This document shows positions 52,358 to 63,767 of a DNA stretch of 64,000 bases, piece after piece. The translations under genes and the position numbers were made by a program. Source of the stretch: Nemopilema nomurai. Its lineage: Eukaryota; Cnidaria; Scyphozoa; Rhizostomeae; Rhizostomatidae. The stretch lies in the NCBI GenBank assembly GCA_003864495.1, contig ML133461.1:1022414-1086413 (forward strand). Direction: 5' to 3'. A model generated the notes under the pieces. That model saw only the letters and a list, made by a program, of their open reading frames with translations. It was not told the origin of the DNA and did not search any database. The first letter of the stretch is position 1; every line of letters starts with the position of its first letter.

Positions 52358-55300
52358 TCAAAGCAAAGGAAGATTTCCCGTCACTTTGTTTACATCCTCA
52401 GCCTTTCCAAATATTCCAAGAACAGTCACCGAGGAAGGATGGACCTGCGAAAATGATTATATTTATAAGTGGTGACGTAAATTTAAGATAATAGCAAGAG
52501 TCCCTAGAAATGGCATGTAATGTGGAAAGATATGAACAGATAAACAGGGCAAATTGAATTGCATAGAAACTAAATATAGGCTGTTAATGTCAGAGATAAA
52601 GGTTGCCTCACCTATAAAATTCTGAGGCAAGCAATAAACAAGGAGTTTTCAGGTTGACTATAACAACACTTGACTAATTTAGAAGCTTACTGTTCTGCAC
52701 AAAACTATATGTATGCCATAAATTGTATCAAAAAGGAATGAAAAACCTTTTTTAATTAACCATAGTCTTAATCACAATAACCATGCTTTGACACAATTAT
52801 GCCTTTTGGATTTCTATGACATTCCATTGTAAATGTACTTAAGAAGGCGTCTTTATACATCTTGAGACGAAACTATCATGTTCCCAGACGAGAAAATTTG
52901 TGTAATTTGAAACATTTAGGCCTGTTTGCCGTGCTTCAACAAAGCGAAAGGATTACGTTGTTGGAATTTCGTGGTGTCCTCAAACAGAAGAAGAGCATAG
53001 GATAATCCACGCGTAGAGAGGTCTTCTTAGGATTTTTTCGAGTATTACAGCGTAGGCCAACAGCATCAGCCAACAGACCTCTCCTATCTTCTCAAGGTAA
53101 GATCCGCTTTTCAACAGCAAAGACAAAGCAGTTACTGCTTGCTTGTATTAGGCCAGCTGTCAATAGCAGCGAGCGCTGTTGAGCCACCTAGGCCTCGCAA
53201 TAACTAAGACCTATTATCCTCGAAAAAACTGCCCTTAGCTCACGACTTCTGCCACTGATGAGGTTGATACATCAGAAAAAGCATGCTTTCCATTTTAGTT
53301 GGAAAGATCAACATAATCCCTCTGTGAATTCTCCATATTCTACGTTTTGATGGCAACATTTGTAAGGCCACAGGGAAACTAGGCTTGTCTACAGCCAATG
53401 ACGAAACTAGGTATTCAAAGCACATCCGACACATCTGCAAAAGTCAATTTAATTATATGTGGAAATATGTTTATAGCAATCTTCATCAACAGCCGAACTG
53501 AGTTGACCTTCAAAGAACGAATCTAGACTACTTAAGAACACGCCTTGTGCACAGACATTGTCGTGTACATTGTGCTGTGAAAGACGACATAAAACTGACT
53601 ACATACCATAAGCAAATCCAAGACAGGCCGTTAAAGTATGCAGAGTACATAGCTATCAGAAAGGCTCACGATCCTTTGACATAAAGCACTTGAGAGTACC
53701 ATGTTGGAAAATGGTACTTTCAAATGCGTTTTGTTACCTGTGTTCTCCCAGCATCGACGACAAGATAGCATGGAAGGTGAAGACTTTTCGCTTGCTTTTC
53801 CATTTCCATTAGTTGAGCCGCCGATTCACCTTTAACGACTATCTTCGTTGATCTGGATTAAAAAGGAAAATTAGCTCATTTAAACTTGAAGAATGGTAAC
53901 CAAAAACCTCCAAGGACGCACCAACAAACAGAAAAACTAGTGATACTGATTAACATAAATAATAACAACTCAATGCATACTCAATGCATACCCAAACTCT
54001 TCCCACTCTTCCTGCATGTGTTTCAGTTTGATTTCTCCAAGCAGCAGCCTTTTCTGTACGGCCAGTCCAGCGTGCGCAACTTGAGCTGCAACTTTGCCTA
54101 CCCCCATCTTCAAGCTGTTGTTCACAACAAAAACCATCTTAACTGGAGCGGTGGATATATTGTCATCAGCTGGAGGAGCGATATCGTATTCGATCTGAAA
54201 ATGAAACACCAAGTTGCATTTGAAAACCTCTCTGCTGCGTAACAAGCAACTGCCGCAACAACAATCATAAAAACGGTTTAAAAAAGTTTAAAAAATAGAC
54301 ATGGGAACAAAGGTTGGAATACCTCACAAGAATGCATCTAAATATCATTTGCTTCGAATTTATAGCTGCAAACAAGGGGTCTCGCATTCATTAGAGACGC
54401 TTACTAAAAACAACAACACCACTTTATTCATTCCCACTGCAATATGCTAGTCTATTGCCCCAAAAACGGTTCACATATTCAAAGACACTTTTGCAAAAGT
54501 GCAAATGCATGTTTGATCCACGTCCCAATTACTCCATTTAAACAACTTCCTGTTTTTGTAAAATTCTACACTTGGTCTTCATTCACACAATCCTTTTTCT
54601 GGAAAAAATCTTGATTTCGGTGGCCCTGTATCAATCCTCAGTGTTCACACCATTCCATGAAATCAGCAGTCTACGACCTAGTGTCGATCCCTTAAATTTT
54701 GCACAAAACATTTTTGCAAGTAAAAGCACCGCTCGCAATAATAACAGTACCAGTTGACACAATGACCATGGTAAACAGTAAACTTTCGGGGGACCAGAAC
54801 TTTCTGAGCTTGTACAGAATTGTAGCTGTATAGATTTTTCCAAAAGCACCGTGCTTGATGGCCTGAAATCAGCAAAAGTCTCCGTGATGGAGACTGAAAA
54901 TTCTTCCAAGAACTTGATAGCACTGGTAACTTGTCTGCGTCTTCTTCGCTAGTTTTAGGTTATCAGAGATTCCATTTAATCTAGAGAGCCATTGTCTTTG
55001 ACCCATTTCTTCTTAGCACCGCCAAAATATGGTGCTTTCTACACAGCATGGAGCTTCTGCAATGGCACATCTTTGAATCTCATGATGTCGGACATGATAT
55101 TGATACTTTCTGTTGCAGCTTCTTTTGCAAAGTTTGCAATACTGTGCATACATTGAACATCAGGAAAATTAGATAAAAATTTATGCCACCCTTTCTCCAT
55201 TCTTTTTAATGGTCTTGAGACTTTTGATTACTCCTCCTATCCAATGCTCGATTTTCTTACAATATGCCCAGTGCTTCAAGCTTTTCAAATTGTGTAGGAT

Positions 55301-57325
55301 AGCCATACAAACACTTCTTACATTGCCCAAGCTGTGTGAAACATACATTATGATAAAAAAGAAAAAACCTTCATGATTGGAAAAGTTTTATTTCCATTTT
55401 GAACTGGAGCACCACAATAACAATTTTATGGGCCTTAATTTCAAAACTTTGAGCCCTATATTTTAGTATTCATTTTAATTTAGTTTTGACACCCAAAGTA
55501 CCTCCTGTTTCGAGGTTTCGTCTGATAAATGTTTCCTTTGTAAACTTATGAAACCAGTGCCTGGTGAACACTTCTGACACAGCCCCTGCAGGTGTGCCTC
55601 ACAACCCCACAAAGTGGTGGCAGCAAACAATGAACAAAGTCAGAGCATCCAGGGGGCAAAGTCAATGGGGATGGGGGCAGCTGTCCCTCAGTAAGTATGT
55701 TAAAAAAGCCCCTGGTCGTTAGAATTTCTATTTTCAGCTGGAAACATCAGCTTGATAGAAAAGTTCAACTGCGCCTTCTGAAAACTTAGTGATCAGGTGG
55801 GTTTCACAATTTTCCAAAACTAACCTCACGGAGGAAGCAACAAGGTACACTAGAGTATGTGAGAAGCACAAAACAAGTACAGAAAACTATTACCTTAAAT
55901 GGAGAATGAATTTCTGGGTCATTCACATTTTCAAATACCCAAGAGGCTGCAGCATCAACAGAAGTACCACCAGTATAGTAGAGTCCCTTTGTAGAAAAAT
56001 CATACATTAAAGACATTTGTTAATACTCACATTTCAAGCATCAAAATGCCTACAGAATACCATTCTACAAACAGAACCCAAGCAACAGAAAAATAAAATG
56101 CCTGCAAAAACATGTACTAGATAGATGACTGATAAATAGAAAATTTTATGGACCTAGAGAGGATGGATCATTTGTTAGAGGCGCTGACTACATATCCAAG
56201 TGTCTGTGGTTTGAGTCCCTGGCATGATCAAACTTTCATGTGCACAGAATGAGTCACCAGCTCTCTGTAATACCAGGCAATAATGAATCATGAGGTGTGG
56301 TTACATCAGGAGCTCATCCAGATAATTTGTAAAAATTTCAATTCCAGAGATAATTTACTTCAATTGACAATGAAAAGTAAGATTCAAATGTTGGTCCACC
56401 ATATGCTTTCCTCTAGGTACACATTCTGATGCTAGAATAAACATTTAGTCTCATTTTTTCAGCCTTTGGTGAAGCAATAACCATGGCAACAGTGCCACAA
56501 AATAAAATCATAATCTCTCTAGGATATTCAATGTGAATTATCATTAAATTCAAACTAAATGCTAGGAGTTGAAATCTCAGGAAGTTGACAGAATGACTTA
56601 TCATCCTTGGAAATTGCTTTTTATTCTAAAAATAACTTGGTTGAAGTTGTTTGACAAAATGCTCCAGAAAATTGACATTTTTCTTTTTTTCTAGCTCATT
56701 TCTAACATGTTTAAACATTTTCATAGACTAGGCCATGATATGTAATGGAAAGGGGGAAAAAAGAAAATGGACATGTAGGGACCATAAGCAGCTAATTTCA
56801 GCAGCAGCTAAGCTCAATTAATTGGGAATAATTAATGATTGCATACTTCACTTTGCAAAAAAATTGAATAGCCTTTGCGTTAGAGCCGAGGCCCTATATG
56901 ATGCAGAACATTATTCATTTTTGCAAGCCAAAATCTTAAAAACTGAAAATTAAATTTATTTTTATAAAATAAAAAACAAGAACTCTGTCCTTAGGAAACT
57001 CTTGGCGACGTTGACGTAGAAAAGCTTGTGCAGAACATTTTTAAATTTCCTGAACTTGAAGTGAGAGTGAAAACTGTGGAGTGAGAGGCTCTAGACATAA
57101 CGAATGAATTATTTTATGAATTAAAAAACTCTTCATATACTGCTGAAACTGAGACGTAAAAGCTCTTCATGTGATATAAGGCGAGAAATCGTTAAACATT
57201 ACCCGTTTAGCTGCATTTTCAGAAACGCCCATTTCCAATAGAGGTTTCATCAGCTCGAAATCTGGCTGCCATTCTACATTGTGGGTAGATCTAGCATGCG
57301 AGAGTGGACCGATGTCGTCCGCCAT
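52358..57325 (-). CDS. PTRH2: UBA domain plus peptidyl-tRNA hydrolase 2, 206 aa
   Basis: Five in-phase exons: 57203-57325, 55894-55986, 53992-54194, 53738-53852, 52358-52444 (621 bp, ATG to TGA). Residues about 18-65 (QPDFELMKPLLEMGVSENAA, LYYTGGTSVDAAASWVFENV) form a UBA ubiquitin-binding domain. Residues 91-206 are a PTH2 fold: KMVFVVNNSLKMGVGKVAAQ with VAHA (residues 91-114), IVVKGES, the catalytic-site motif DAGRTQ (173-178), then SVTVLGIFGKAEDVNKVTG near the end. PTH2 cleaves peptidyl-tRNA from stalled ribosomes. In vertebrate PTRH2 the region before the enzyme is a mitochondrial/membrane anchor; here it is a UBA and no membrane segment is present, so a cytosolic protein acting on ubiquitinated cargo is inferred. 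The family Q-C-S-H-A motif is Q-V-A-H-A here. Confidence 0.92.
56158..56335 (+). mobile_element. tRNA-derived SINE, copy 2
   Basis: Matches the SINE at 15255-15515: a decayed A box (ATCATTTGTTAGAGGCGCTGAC), an intact B-box-like GGTTTGAGTCCCTGG, then CATGATCAAACTTTCATG and CCAGCTCTCTGTAA. It lies in the first intron of the UBA-PTH2 gene, antisense to it, and appears shorter at the 3' end than copy 1. Confidence 0.72.
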
Positions 57326-59861
57326 TATGATTGGATTCAAAGAAAGTTGTCACGTTGCTGTTGCTTCGAAGCCCACAATGCAGCCTCTTTTGGAGATAGT
57401 CAGCTGGGCGCGCTTTTTGAATTGCTGGGTGGGTGCAAAAAAGGAGACGCAGCTTCGAAGCGAAGTTGGGTTGTTTGAAGCTTCAACATACTCTGCAAGA
57501 AGTAATCATCTGCTGTGTCAGGAAGGAATGAAATGCTTTTGGGTTGTGTCTGTTATAAGCGCAAACTACTTTTTCATTCATCCCTACAGAGATTGCGGCG
57601 AAGTAACTTTACAGTGCTTCTCATCATTGATAACTCTTTCATTTTGCTAATCTTTCTCAGGGTAAGCAAGCTGACAATCAAATTTCACTAATTTCTAATG
57701 TGCCTTCATTTTCGTTCAAGAAACTGGGGAATGTCTCAATGTAAACTGCACAGTTCTATTTAATCTAGCTGCACTAGGAGATCTGATATTATATCGTAAC
57801 CGTATACGCTAAAATAATTCCTTTCCTCAGAGTCCTAATAGAAGGTTTCTTAGCCAATATTTAAACTAAGCCAAGCACTCTGAGACAGCATCTTGTAGCT
57901 GCAATGTTGTGACAAAGCATTGATTACCTCGCTCTTGACATGACATTGAGTGATACCATACAAAAACCAATACAGATGGATTGCTTTCGACAAGAGAGAA
58001 TGGAGGATGAGGACTGATTGGTTGTTAGGTGCATCGGCACTTTCATACAGATAAGACAATCTAGAAAAGAAAAAGATAGTATGAACATTCTCCTAACAGG
58101 GTTGTCAAGACAGCCGAGGTGTTGCTTACAAATGGCAAGATATTATACCTGTTGTTAATGAACGTGAAGTGCATACTATTGGCATGGCTGTACACAGAAG
58201 TGTAAGAGAAGGGAAAAGAGAAATTAGAGAAGGTTTTTGCGTACCTTCCTCTAGATATTTGTGAAAAATGGAATAAACGTAAACGTGTTCATGGATAACG
58301 TCCGGTAGCATGGAACACTTGATTAGTTCTCAATCAATTAACTAGAATCAAGTAATTGCATAAAATGTCTTAGTATAATTAATATGGTCAATATTAATCA
58401 CACATAACTAATTATCACGCAGTCAATATTAGAGGGTAAGAGTTCGGATTTCAACTTGTGTAATCGAAACTTTATGACTGTACGTTTACATTTTTCCATG
58501 ACTTTTTGCAATATACATTTTTCCATGACTTTATGGAAAACATACGGAACACAATATTGGGCACAAAATAAACTTGTGAATTTGAACAGGACTCTCCTTT
58601 TGCTTTCTCTTAAAGAAATGAAGACTGGAAATTTTCGAGATTTTAAAGTAATCGTTCTTGGCTTGTTTATATTCAATCTAATGATACCACTACCAGTACA
58701 CCATCTCTGCACACCTTTTGTCACCAAACAAATTTTCCAAGCAACGGTATAAGATATGGAAGAAAAGTTAGTAGTTTGCTCTTGGTTTTAAATAAAGTTG
58801 TATATCTTATACACCTAGCTTTGGGAATAGTTCGTTGAATGTCTCAGCAGCAAGAAAATAAAAGCCCTTGCGTCCAGTCTCAAGCCTTGTATCACTGAAT
58901 TCTGATTGTGTCGTGTTGCAAATTTATGGTTCGTTTTCTCAAAATACTTTTTAAAAAGCTCAAAAATTGCTTCATGGTTCAGATACCAGTGCAGCTGCCT
59001 AAAATAAAGCTTAAATTTGCTTTAAAAACTCTTTACAAGAATACCCAAACTCTTCCGTTCTGGTAATCATAATCCAAGAATTAGAGCTTCCTTTTCTACT
59101 TCCTGAAATACTAGTTATCTTTCAAGATGAAGTGAATTTTGTCAAATATATACACTAGAGAAAAGAAACAACATATATAAAAGCGAAACAACGAGAATTT
59201 GCCAAAAAGATATTAGTGAATACTAGTGAACACATAAAACGAGGAATTAACAAAATACAACAATGTGAACGAACTTTTCTTACGACAATAAATCACGTTT
59301 CCTTAATTGAAATTTGAGATTTACATATAATCATAGATTATTTCAGACATCTAAAACCGAAACTCAATTTGAAATAGCAGCAAAATATGTTTAAAACGCA
59401 GTAAAGTTCAGACGTAAGGAATTTACAAAGAAGCCTAATCATGAGAAATGGAAATGCAGCAATACAGTGGTGAAGACGGAGAGAAGTTATATTCTCTAAA
59501 TACTAGAGTGGTGAAAAACGCAGACTACCTATGCTAAGTTTCAGAAGGCTGAAAGAAGGCTAAGACCTGTATTATTTCTTGCTGTCACTTCGTCAACGAG
59601 GCAACAAACAAAACAAACTAATATACAGCCAATGCAATCTTTGTCTGTTTCCATGCTCCTTAAACCCCTTCTCCCACTCCTGATTTTCTGTCTATCTGTG
59701 TCCCTACGCGTGACAAAAACACACGTTCGTTACACTACAAGGCCTTGCTGACTATTGTTAATATTGTAGAATCCAGTGGAAAAAGCTTTTTTCCATGGCA
59801 AAACTGACAGAAAACGGATTGTAGAGAAAAAAGTTATTGACTGAGGAATAAGTGGGTAATT
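57326..59861. other. intergenic stretch with splice-bounded open blocks
   Basis: A minus block at 57928-58060 is flanked by a TTTTCTAG acceptor and a GTAATC donor and reads LSYLYESADAPNNQSVLILH and onward; a second at about 58260-58320 has an ATG, reads MLPDVIHEHVYVYSIFHKYL and ends at a GTACGC donor. Their phases do not join in those frames, so they may be untranslated leader exons of the UBA-PTH2 gene or parts of an unrecognised gene. A 19-bp unit (TACATTTTTCCATGACTTT) repeats with period 27 at 58487-58532. Nothing else recognised. Confidence 0.35.
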
Positions 59862-59951
59862 TTGCTCTTGTGTCAGTCAAGCACTGATGTTTTAACACAG
59901 ATATTGAAGAAGCCCTGTGAACAGCGATTCATTGATGCCAAAATTAAAACG

Positions 59952-60377
59952 ATGTTTTTCAGGATTGGCTATCTAAATTTCGCAAGTAATGGATACCAAG
60001 TTATTAAGCCTTTCATTATTAATGACGACATGCTATTGAATAGGTTGGTAAATTACCAAAAGAGAACGCAATTTGACCAGAGCAAATCCACCTGTACTGA
60101 AATCGGCACAACGATAAACAGATTAAAAGGTGTTAATGCGAAATTAAATAACACGTATTTGATAGGTTTAAGCTGTCCACTGCGTTATAGGTATTTACAA
60201 GGCATCAAACACCCGACTTTCGCTATTTCCAATCTATTTATAACTATGCCAGTAGATCAGCTTGCAAAACTATTCGAATGGCATGCAGTTTCTGTTTTGC
60301 ATTTAATGCTAGGCTGCTTCATAGCCAACTTGATGCCTGGCGGGTCAAAATTCGAATTTGAAATTTATTACCCTTGA
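59952..60377 (+). CDS. unassigned 141-aa open frame
   Basis: The frame is open for 171 codons from 59862, with the first ATG at 59952, and ends 47 bp from the stop of the convergent PARP gene. The protein has a mixed composition (NYQKRTQFDQSKSTCTEIG, CPLRYRYLQGIKHPTFAIS) and one hydrophobic patch near the C-terminus. I recognise no family. The length is notable in AT-rich DNA, but it lies over the 3' flank of the PARP gene and could be chance. Confidence 0.25.
   Translation: MFFRIGYLNFASNGYQVIKPFIINDDMLLNRLVNYQKRTQFDQSKSTCTEIGTTINRLKGVNAKLNNTYLIGLSCPLRYRYLQGIKHPTFAISNLFITMPVDQLAKLFEWHAVSVLHLMLGCFIANLMPGGSKFEFEIYYP
60364..60369 (-). other. poly(A) signal of the PBZ-PARP gene
   Basis: TTTATT on plus (AATAAA on the transcript), 55 bp past the stop at 60424. 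Confidence 0.5.
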
Positions 60378-60423
60378 TTCTAATTGGCTGTTTCTTAGAA
60401 AATAATTAGCGTATGTGAAGGAT

Positions 60424-63400
60424 CTAATCGTTCCTTTCGTACTGAAAATCCCCGTGGCAAACCGTATAATGAACGAGATACGATGGAAGAATGTGATGGG
60501 AATTGAATATAACAACCTCCCTCCCATCAGGGGACATGTGGGAGTCATATCCCTGACGAAGGGATTCGCCTTGGATGATGTGTCTGCAGCGATAGACTTT
60601 TCCAGGTAATATCTGGCACAATAGCAGTTTGCTTGAATCTTTGATGTAATTCATAGAATACCTTGGATACTCGCTAAAGTAAACGCCTTTGCCATACCAG
60701 CCTGGAAAGAGATAGATGAAACATGATATAAGGATGCAGAAAAGGGTGAACTATAAGAGCCTTCAAAAGTGTGTTATTTTTAACATAGAGAATATTTGAA
60801 TCATAGAGAGTGCGGAAAAATAACCGATCCAAGCGAGACTTGAACTCACGACCCCTGACTTTGTATGCCAAGTGCTCTACCGCTGAGCTATTGGGTCATG
60901 CTTTCAAGCCAGCACTTAAGGCCAACCTTTTATCCGCACTGCCCCTCTCTTTTACCGATTATACAGGGGAGCCATCGCAGCTCCATCGCAATGTGTAGAG
61001 GACCTGTTGAGTTAGAGAGGACTGCCCACACCAGGAGGGCCATCGCAGCCCTAACATTGGAAAGGATTGAGGAAGAGCGACTTTTTTCCGCACTCTCTAT
61101 GATTTTTCGTAAGAAATCCTGTTGCCTATGAAACTTGTATCTATATAGAGGGATGCATTAATGTGCAATAGATGCACAATGAGCAATCGCAAAGCACTAC
61201 ATATATCGTCTAGTCATCTGATTACGGGATTTATATGGTTGTATACAAGGCTAACAGTCAAACAACAACATAAAGCATTTTCTCAAATAAAATGCAGCTT
61301 TATACAGAAAGACAGAAAGGAAGAATCGTCTTTCTTCAATAAGAGAGCAAAGAGGTCTACACAAACTAAGCGCAAGGAACTTGTTGTTGTTATTGTAACC
61401 TTATTTTCCATTGACCATAAACTATTAAGTCTGATGTACCTATACATACTGTCATATTAGCCGCTTACACATACTTATAACCGTTTATAATACCTGGATC
61501 CGTGGCATGCTCAAAGCCCTTTTCTCCTGGCACCCGAAAACCTGTTTCACAGATTGGTTCAATGTTCTGTTCTTTGGTGCCATGAAAACCCAGGACTGGG
61601 AAGGAGCTCTCCTGGCCTCGGACATCAGTAATCTTCTGTCTTGCTTCCTTAAATCTGTTGATTAGGATTGGCTGTACAACATATTCCACTTTTGTTACTT
61701 TGTATGCACTGCCAGGAGGAAGCAGACGATAAAACTGTGACTCTGAAAAAAGAGTAATAGTGGTTGCTTAATCTTGGGGATACAAATAAGAGCTATTCTT
61801 CTTAATCTATAGAAAGTGGAAAACAACATTGCCATGAATGTTTCATTCTTGAAAATTTTGACAATTTTTGAGTTTCTTTTTGCAGCTATTTAGCTTTTAT
61901 CTTAGAGGCCAAAGGTTGGCCAATACCTTAATATTTCCAGTCGTTGCAGAACCAATTGATTTTCAATTGCAGGTTTTGCTGAAAAAGGGGTTTGAAAGAG
62001 ATTTCTAAATCTACCAATTCCAATCTTTTGATAACTTTGGCCTCAAGTTGACTAGTAAACATACTTTCAAAAGTGCATTGCATTGATCTCATTTGAATCT
62101 TAATGACATGGGAACAATTTTTGTGCAAAATCACAATATATTGAAGTATTGTATTCCTGCATCTTTGATCATTCTTAACTATTTTACCTCATTACATTAA
62201 CTTCTAATTAATATAAAGTGTGTGAAAAACCTTTTAAACAAAAATATTGAAATATATATATTCCAGTTTAGAGAAGGTTTAGGAATTTTTAACAAAGGCA
62301 TTTGCTAGAGATTAAAATGTTACCTAAGAAACTCAGCATTTAAGAAGAGTAAATTGCACTTGCTCAAGAGGAAAGCTTCATGAAAGGAAGTCACTAAATG
62401 AATGTTATATTAAATGTATTGTTTTAAAAACAAACATACCTGCTAGCCGAAAATGTATTTCAGATGCAGAGTCCTCTTGGTATCTTCTTTGAGCGAAGAG
62501 AGGAAAATATTTGATTTGGGTCCCTGTCATTGCTTCTGCTTCTCCCTCAACCAACATAGAATTCCTATCAAGTTTTAGACGCAACATTTCCAGCTCTTCT
62601 GTTTTTGATCTCAATATACTTTCAGTGTCATTAAGTTTTTGCATTAAATCTTGTTTCATCTCAAATGCTTGCTTTAAAAGTTCCCTTCGCTGTGCTTCAG
62701 TCAAAATAGAATAACATTTCATAATGCTTGGGCCTCTTCTTACTATTGACTCAGTTTTTGGAATGCTGGAAAATTAAATGACAAAGTTTAGAAATAGGGA
62801 ATAAGGCACTTTGTTGATATAAACTTGATAATGAACTGTTTTATCTAACATTAAGTAGTTTGTTGACTTCTTTATACAAAGAAGATTTTTTTCATTATAG
62901 ATATGACAAAAAGCTATTGATTCTGAATAGAGCCAGTATCTTACAAACTAATAAGCTTTATGTATTAAGAAGGGTTATATCGTTTCTACTTATTGTGTGG
63001 GTACAATGACCATAACAGGGGTAATGGCTATAGAGCTGAAAAACTAGCTTTAAACATCTTAAATTACTTTTCATGTAGCAAATTAAAAAAAGGTGAAATC
63101 TTTACAATTTGAGAAAAAAAGCATGAAAAATAACTCCAAAATTATTGACTCTAGCACATTAGGCAGAAATGTCAAAAGGAGAAGCTACTTATAGAACTGA
63201 CCAATCAACTTCATCTTTTTCTTCTGTGCAACCACCATGTGATGGTTTGATTATATGTTTTCTGTCTTCATCATATTGTAAATGGACCCCACTTTCTTGG
63301 GAACTTAGATCATGGTTGTCATTTTCAGATGTTGGATGATAATAAAATGCAAAATGCAGAAGGTTTCTATCATAACAATCAACTCCATTTTTGCAGGGAG

Positions 63401-63767
63401 GGAGGGTAGCTTCTTTTGGTTCTTGCTTGGATTGCAAGTGTCTATACATTCTGAGGTGGGAGGGACTTCTCCTGTAGCAACCAGACCCATAAATGCATAA
63501 TGGCTTCTCGTGACACTTCTTTTCGGGCTCTGTCCTACGTCTTTTCTGTGGCACCACCATTTCTGCTTCAGAGACCTCCATAACCTAAAAAGAAGCATGT
63601 CAATTCAACACGTCAACGCGATATTTTAGAAGGATTTCCTAGTTGTTGCCGGTTGGTACATAAGACCTATCTGCGTTCTGTGACATAAACTGTTGCCCAC
63701 ACTGGTAAACAGATGGGACGAAATGGCCTACCTGGAGAAACGAATGTTGGCCACAAACCATGGACAT
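60424..63767 (-). CDS. PBZ zinc-finger and PARP-domain ADP-ribosyltransferase, 423 aa
   Basis: Five in-phase exons: 63732-63767, 63202-63584, 62440-62765, 61494-61742, 60424-60701 (1272 bp). Two PBZ fingers of the C-x5-C-x6-H-x5-H type follow a basic patch: C42/C48/H55/H61 and C76/C82/H89/H95 (CIYGSGCYRRSPSHLRMYRH; CKNGVDCYDRNLLHFAFYYH). PBZ fingers bind poly(ADP-ribose). A charged coiled coil spans about residues 161-207. The PARP fold occupies about 250-423: H302 in GFHGTKEQNIEPICETGF, Y339 in GWYGKGVYFSEY, and E393 in GREVVIFN align with the H-Y-E triad of PARP1, so polymer synthesis is possible. It thus joins a poly(ADP-ribose) reader and writer in one chain; a nuclear DNA-damage role is inferred. 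The ATG exon is placed by phase and donor site. Confidence 0.92.
60799..61104. mobile_element. terminal-inverted-repeat element with tRNA-like core
   Basis: A perfect 22-bp inverted repeat bounds the block: 60799-60820 (AATCATAGAGAGTGCGG then five A) and its reverse complement at 61083-61104. Just inside the left end, the minus strand at about 60824-60897 reads like a tRNA: acceptor GACCCAA, D-arm AGCTCAGCGGTAGAGC, T-arm GTGAGTTCAAGTCTC and 3' acceptor TTGGATC (one mismatch). The anticodon arm is one base too long and does not pair well, so it is a pseudo-tRNA. The block lies in the last intron of the PARP gene. Confidence 0.65.

Noticed and set aside
53240..53440. Candidate last exon of the UBA-PTH2 gene
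   Set aside because: The open frame after a TTGCAG acceptor does not resemble PTH2, whereas 52358-52444 supplies the conserved VTVLGIFG/VTG end in the right phase.
53978..53999. CTCAATGCATA double repeat at an exon edge
   Set aside because: Only two short copies overlapping a donor site of the UBA-PTH2 gene; not a meaningful array.
57279..57650. 123-codon plus frame
   Set aside because: Antisense shadow of the first UBA exon, continuing by chance.
60824..60897. Functional tRNA gene
   Set aside because: D and T arms are good, but the anticodon arm is one base too long with poor pairing, the acceptor has a mismatch, and it sits inside an inverted-repeat element.
63305..63598. 97-codon minus frame over the PBZ exon
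   Set aside because: Out-of-frame shadow; the PBZ finger frame accounts for this sequence.
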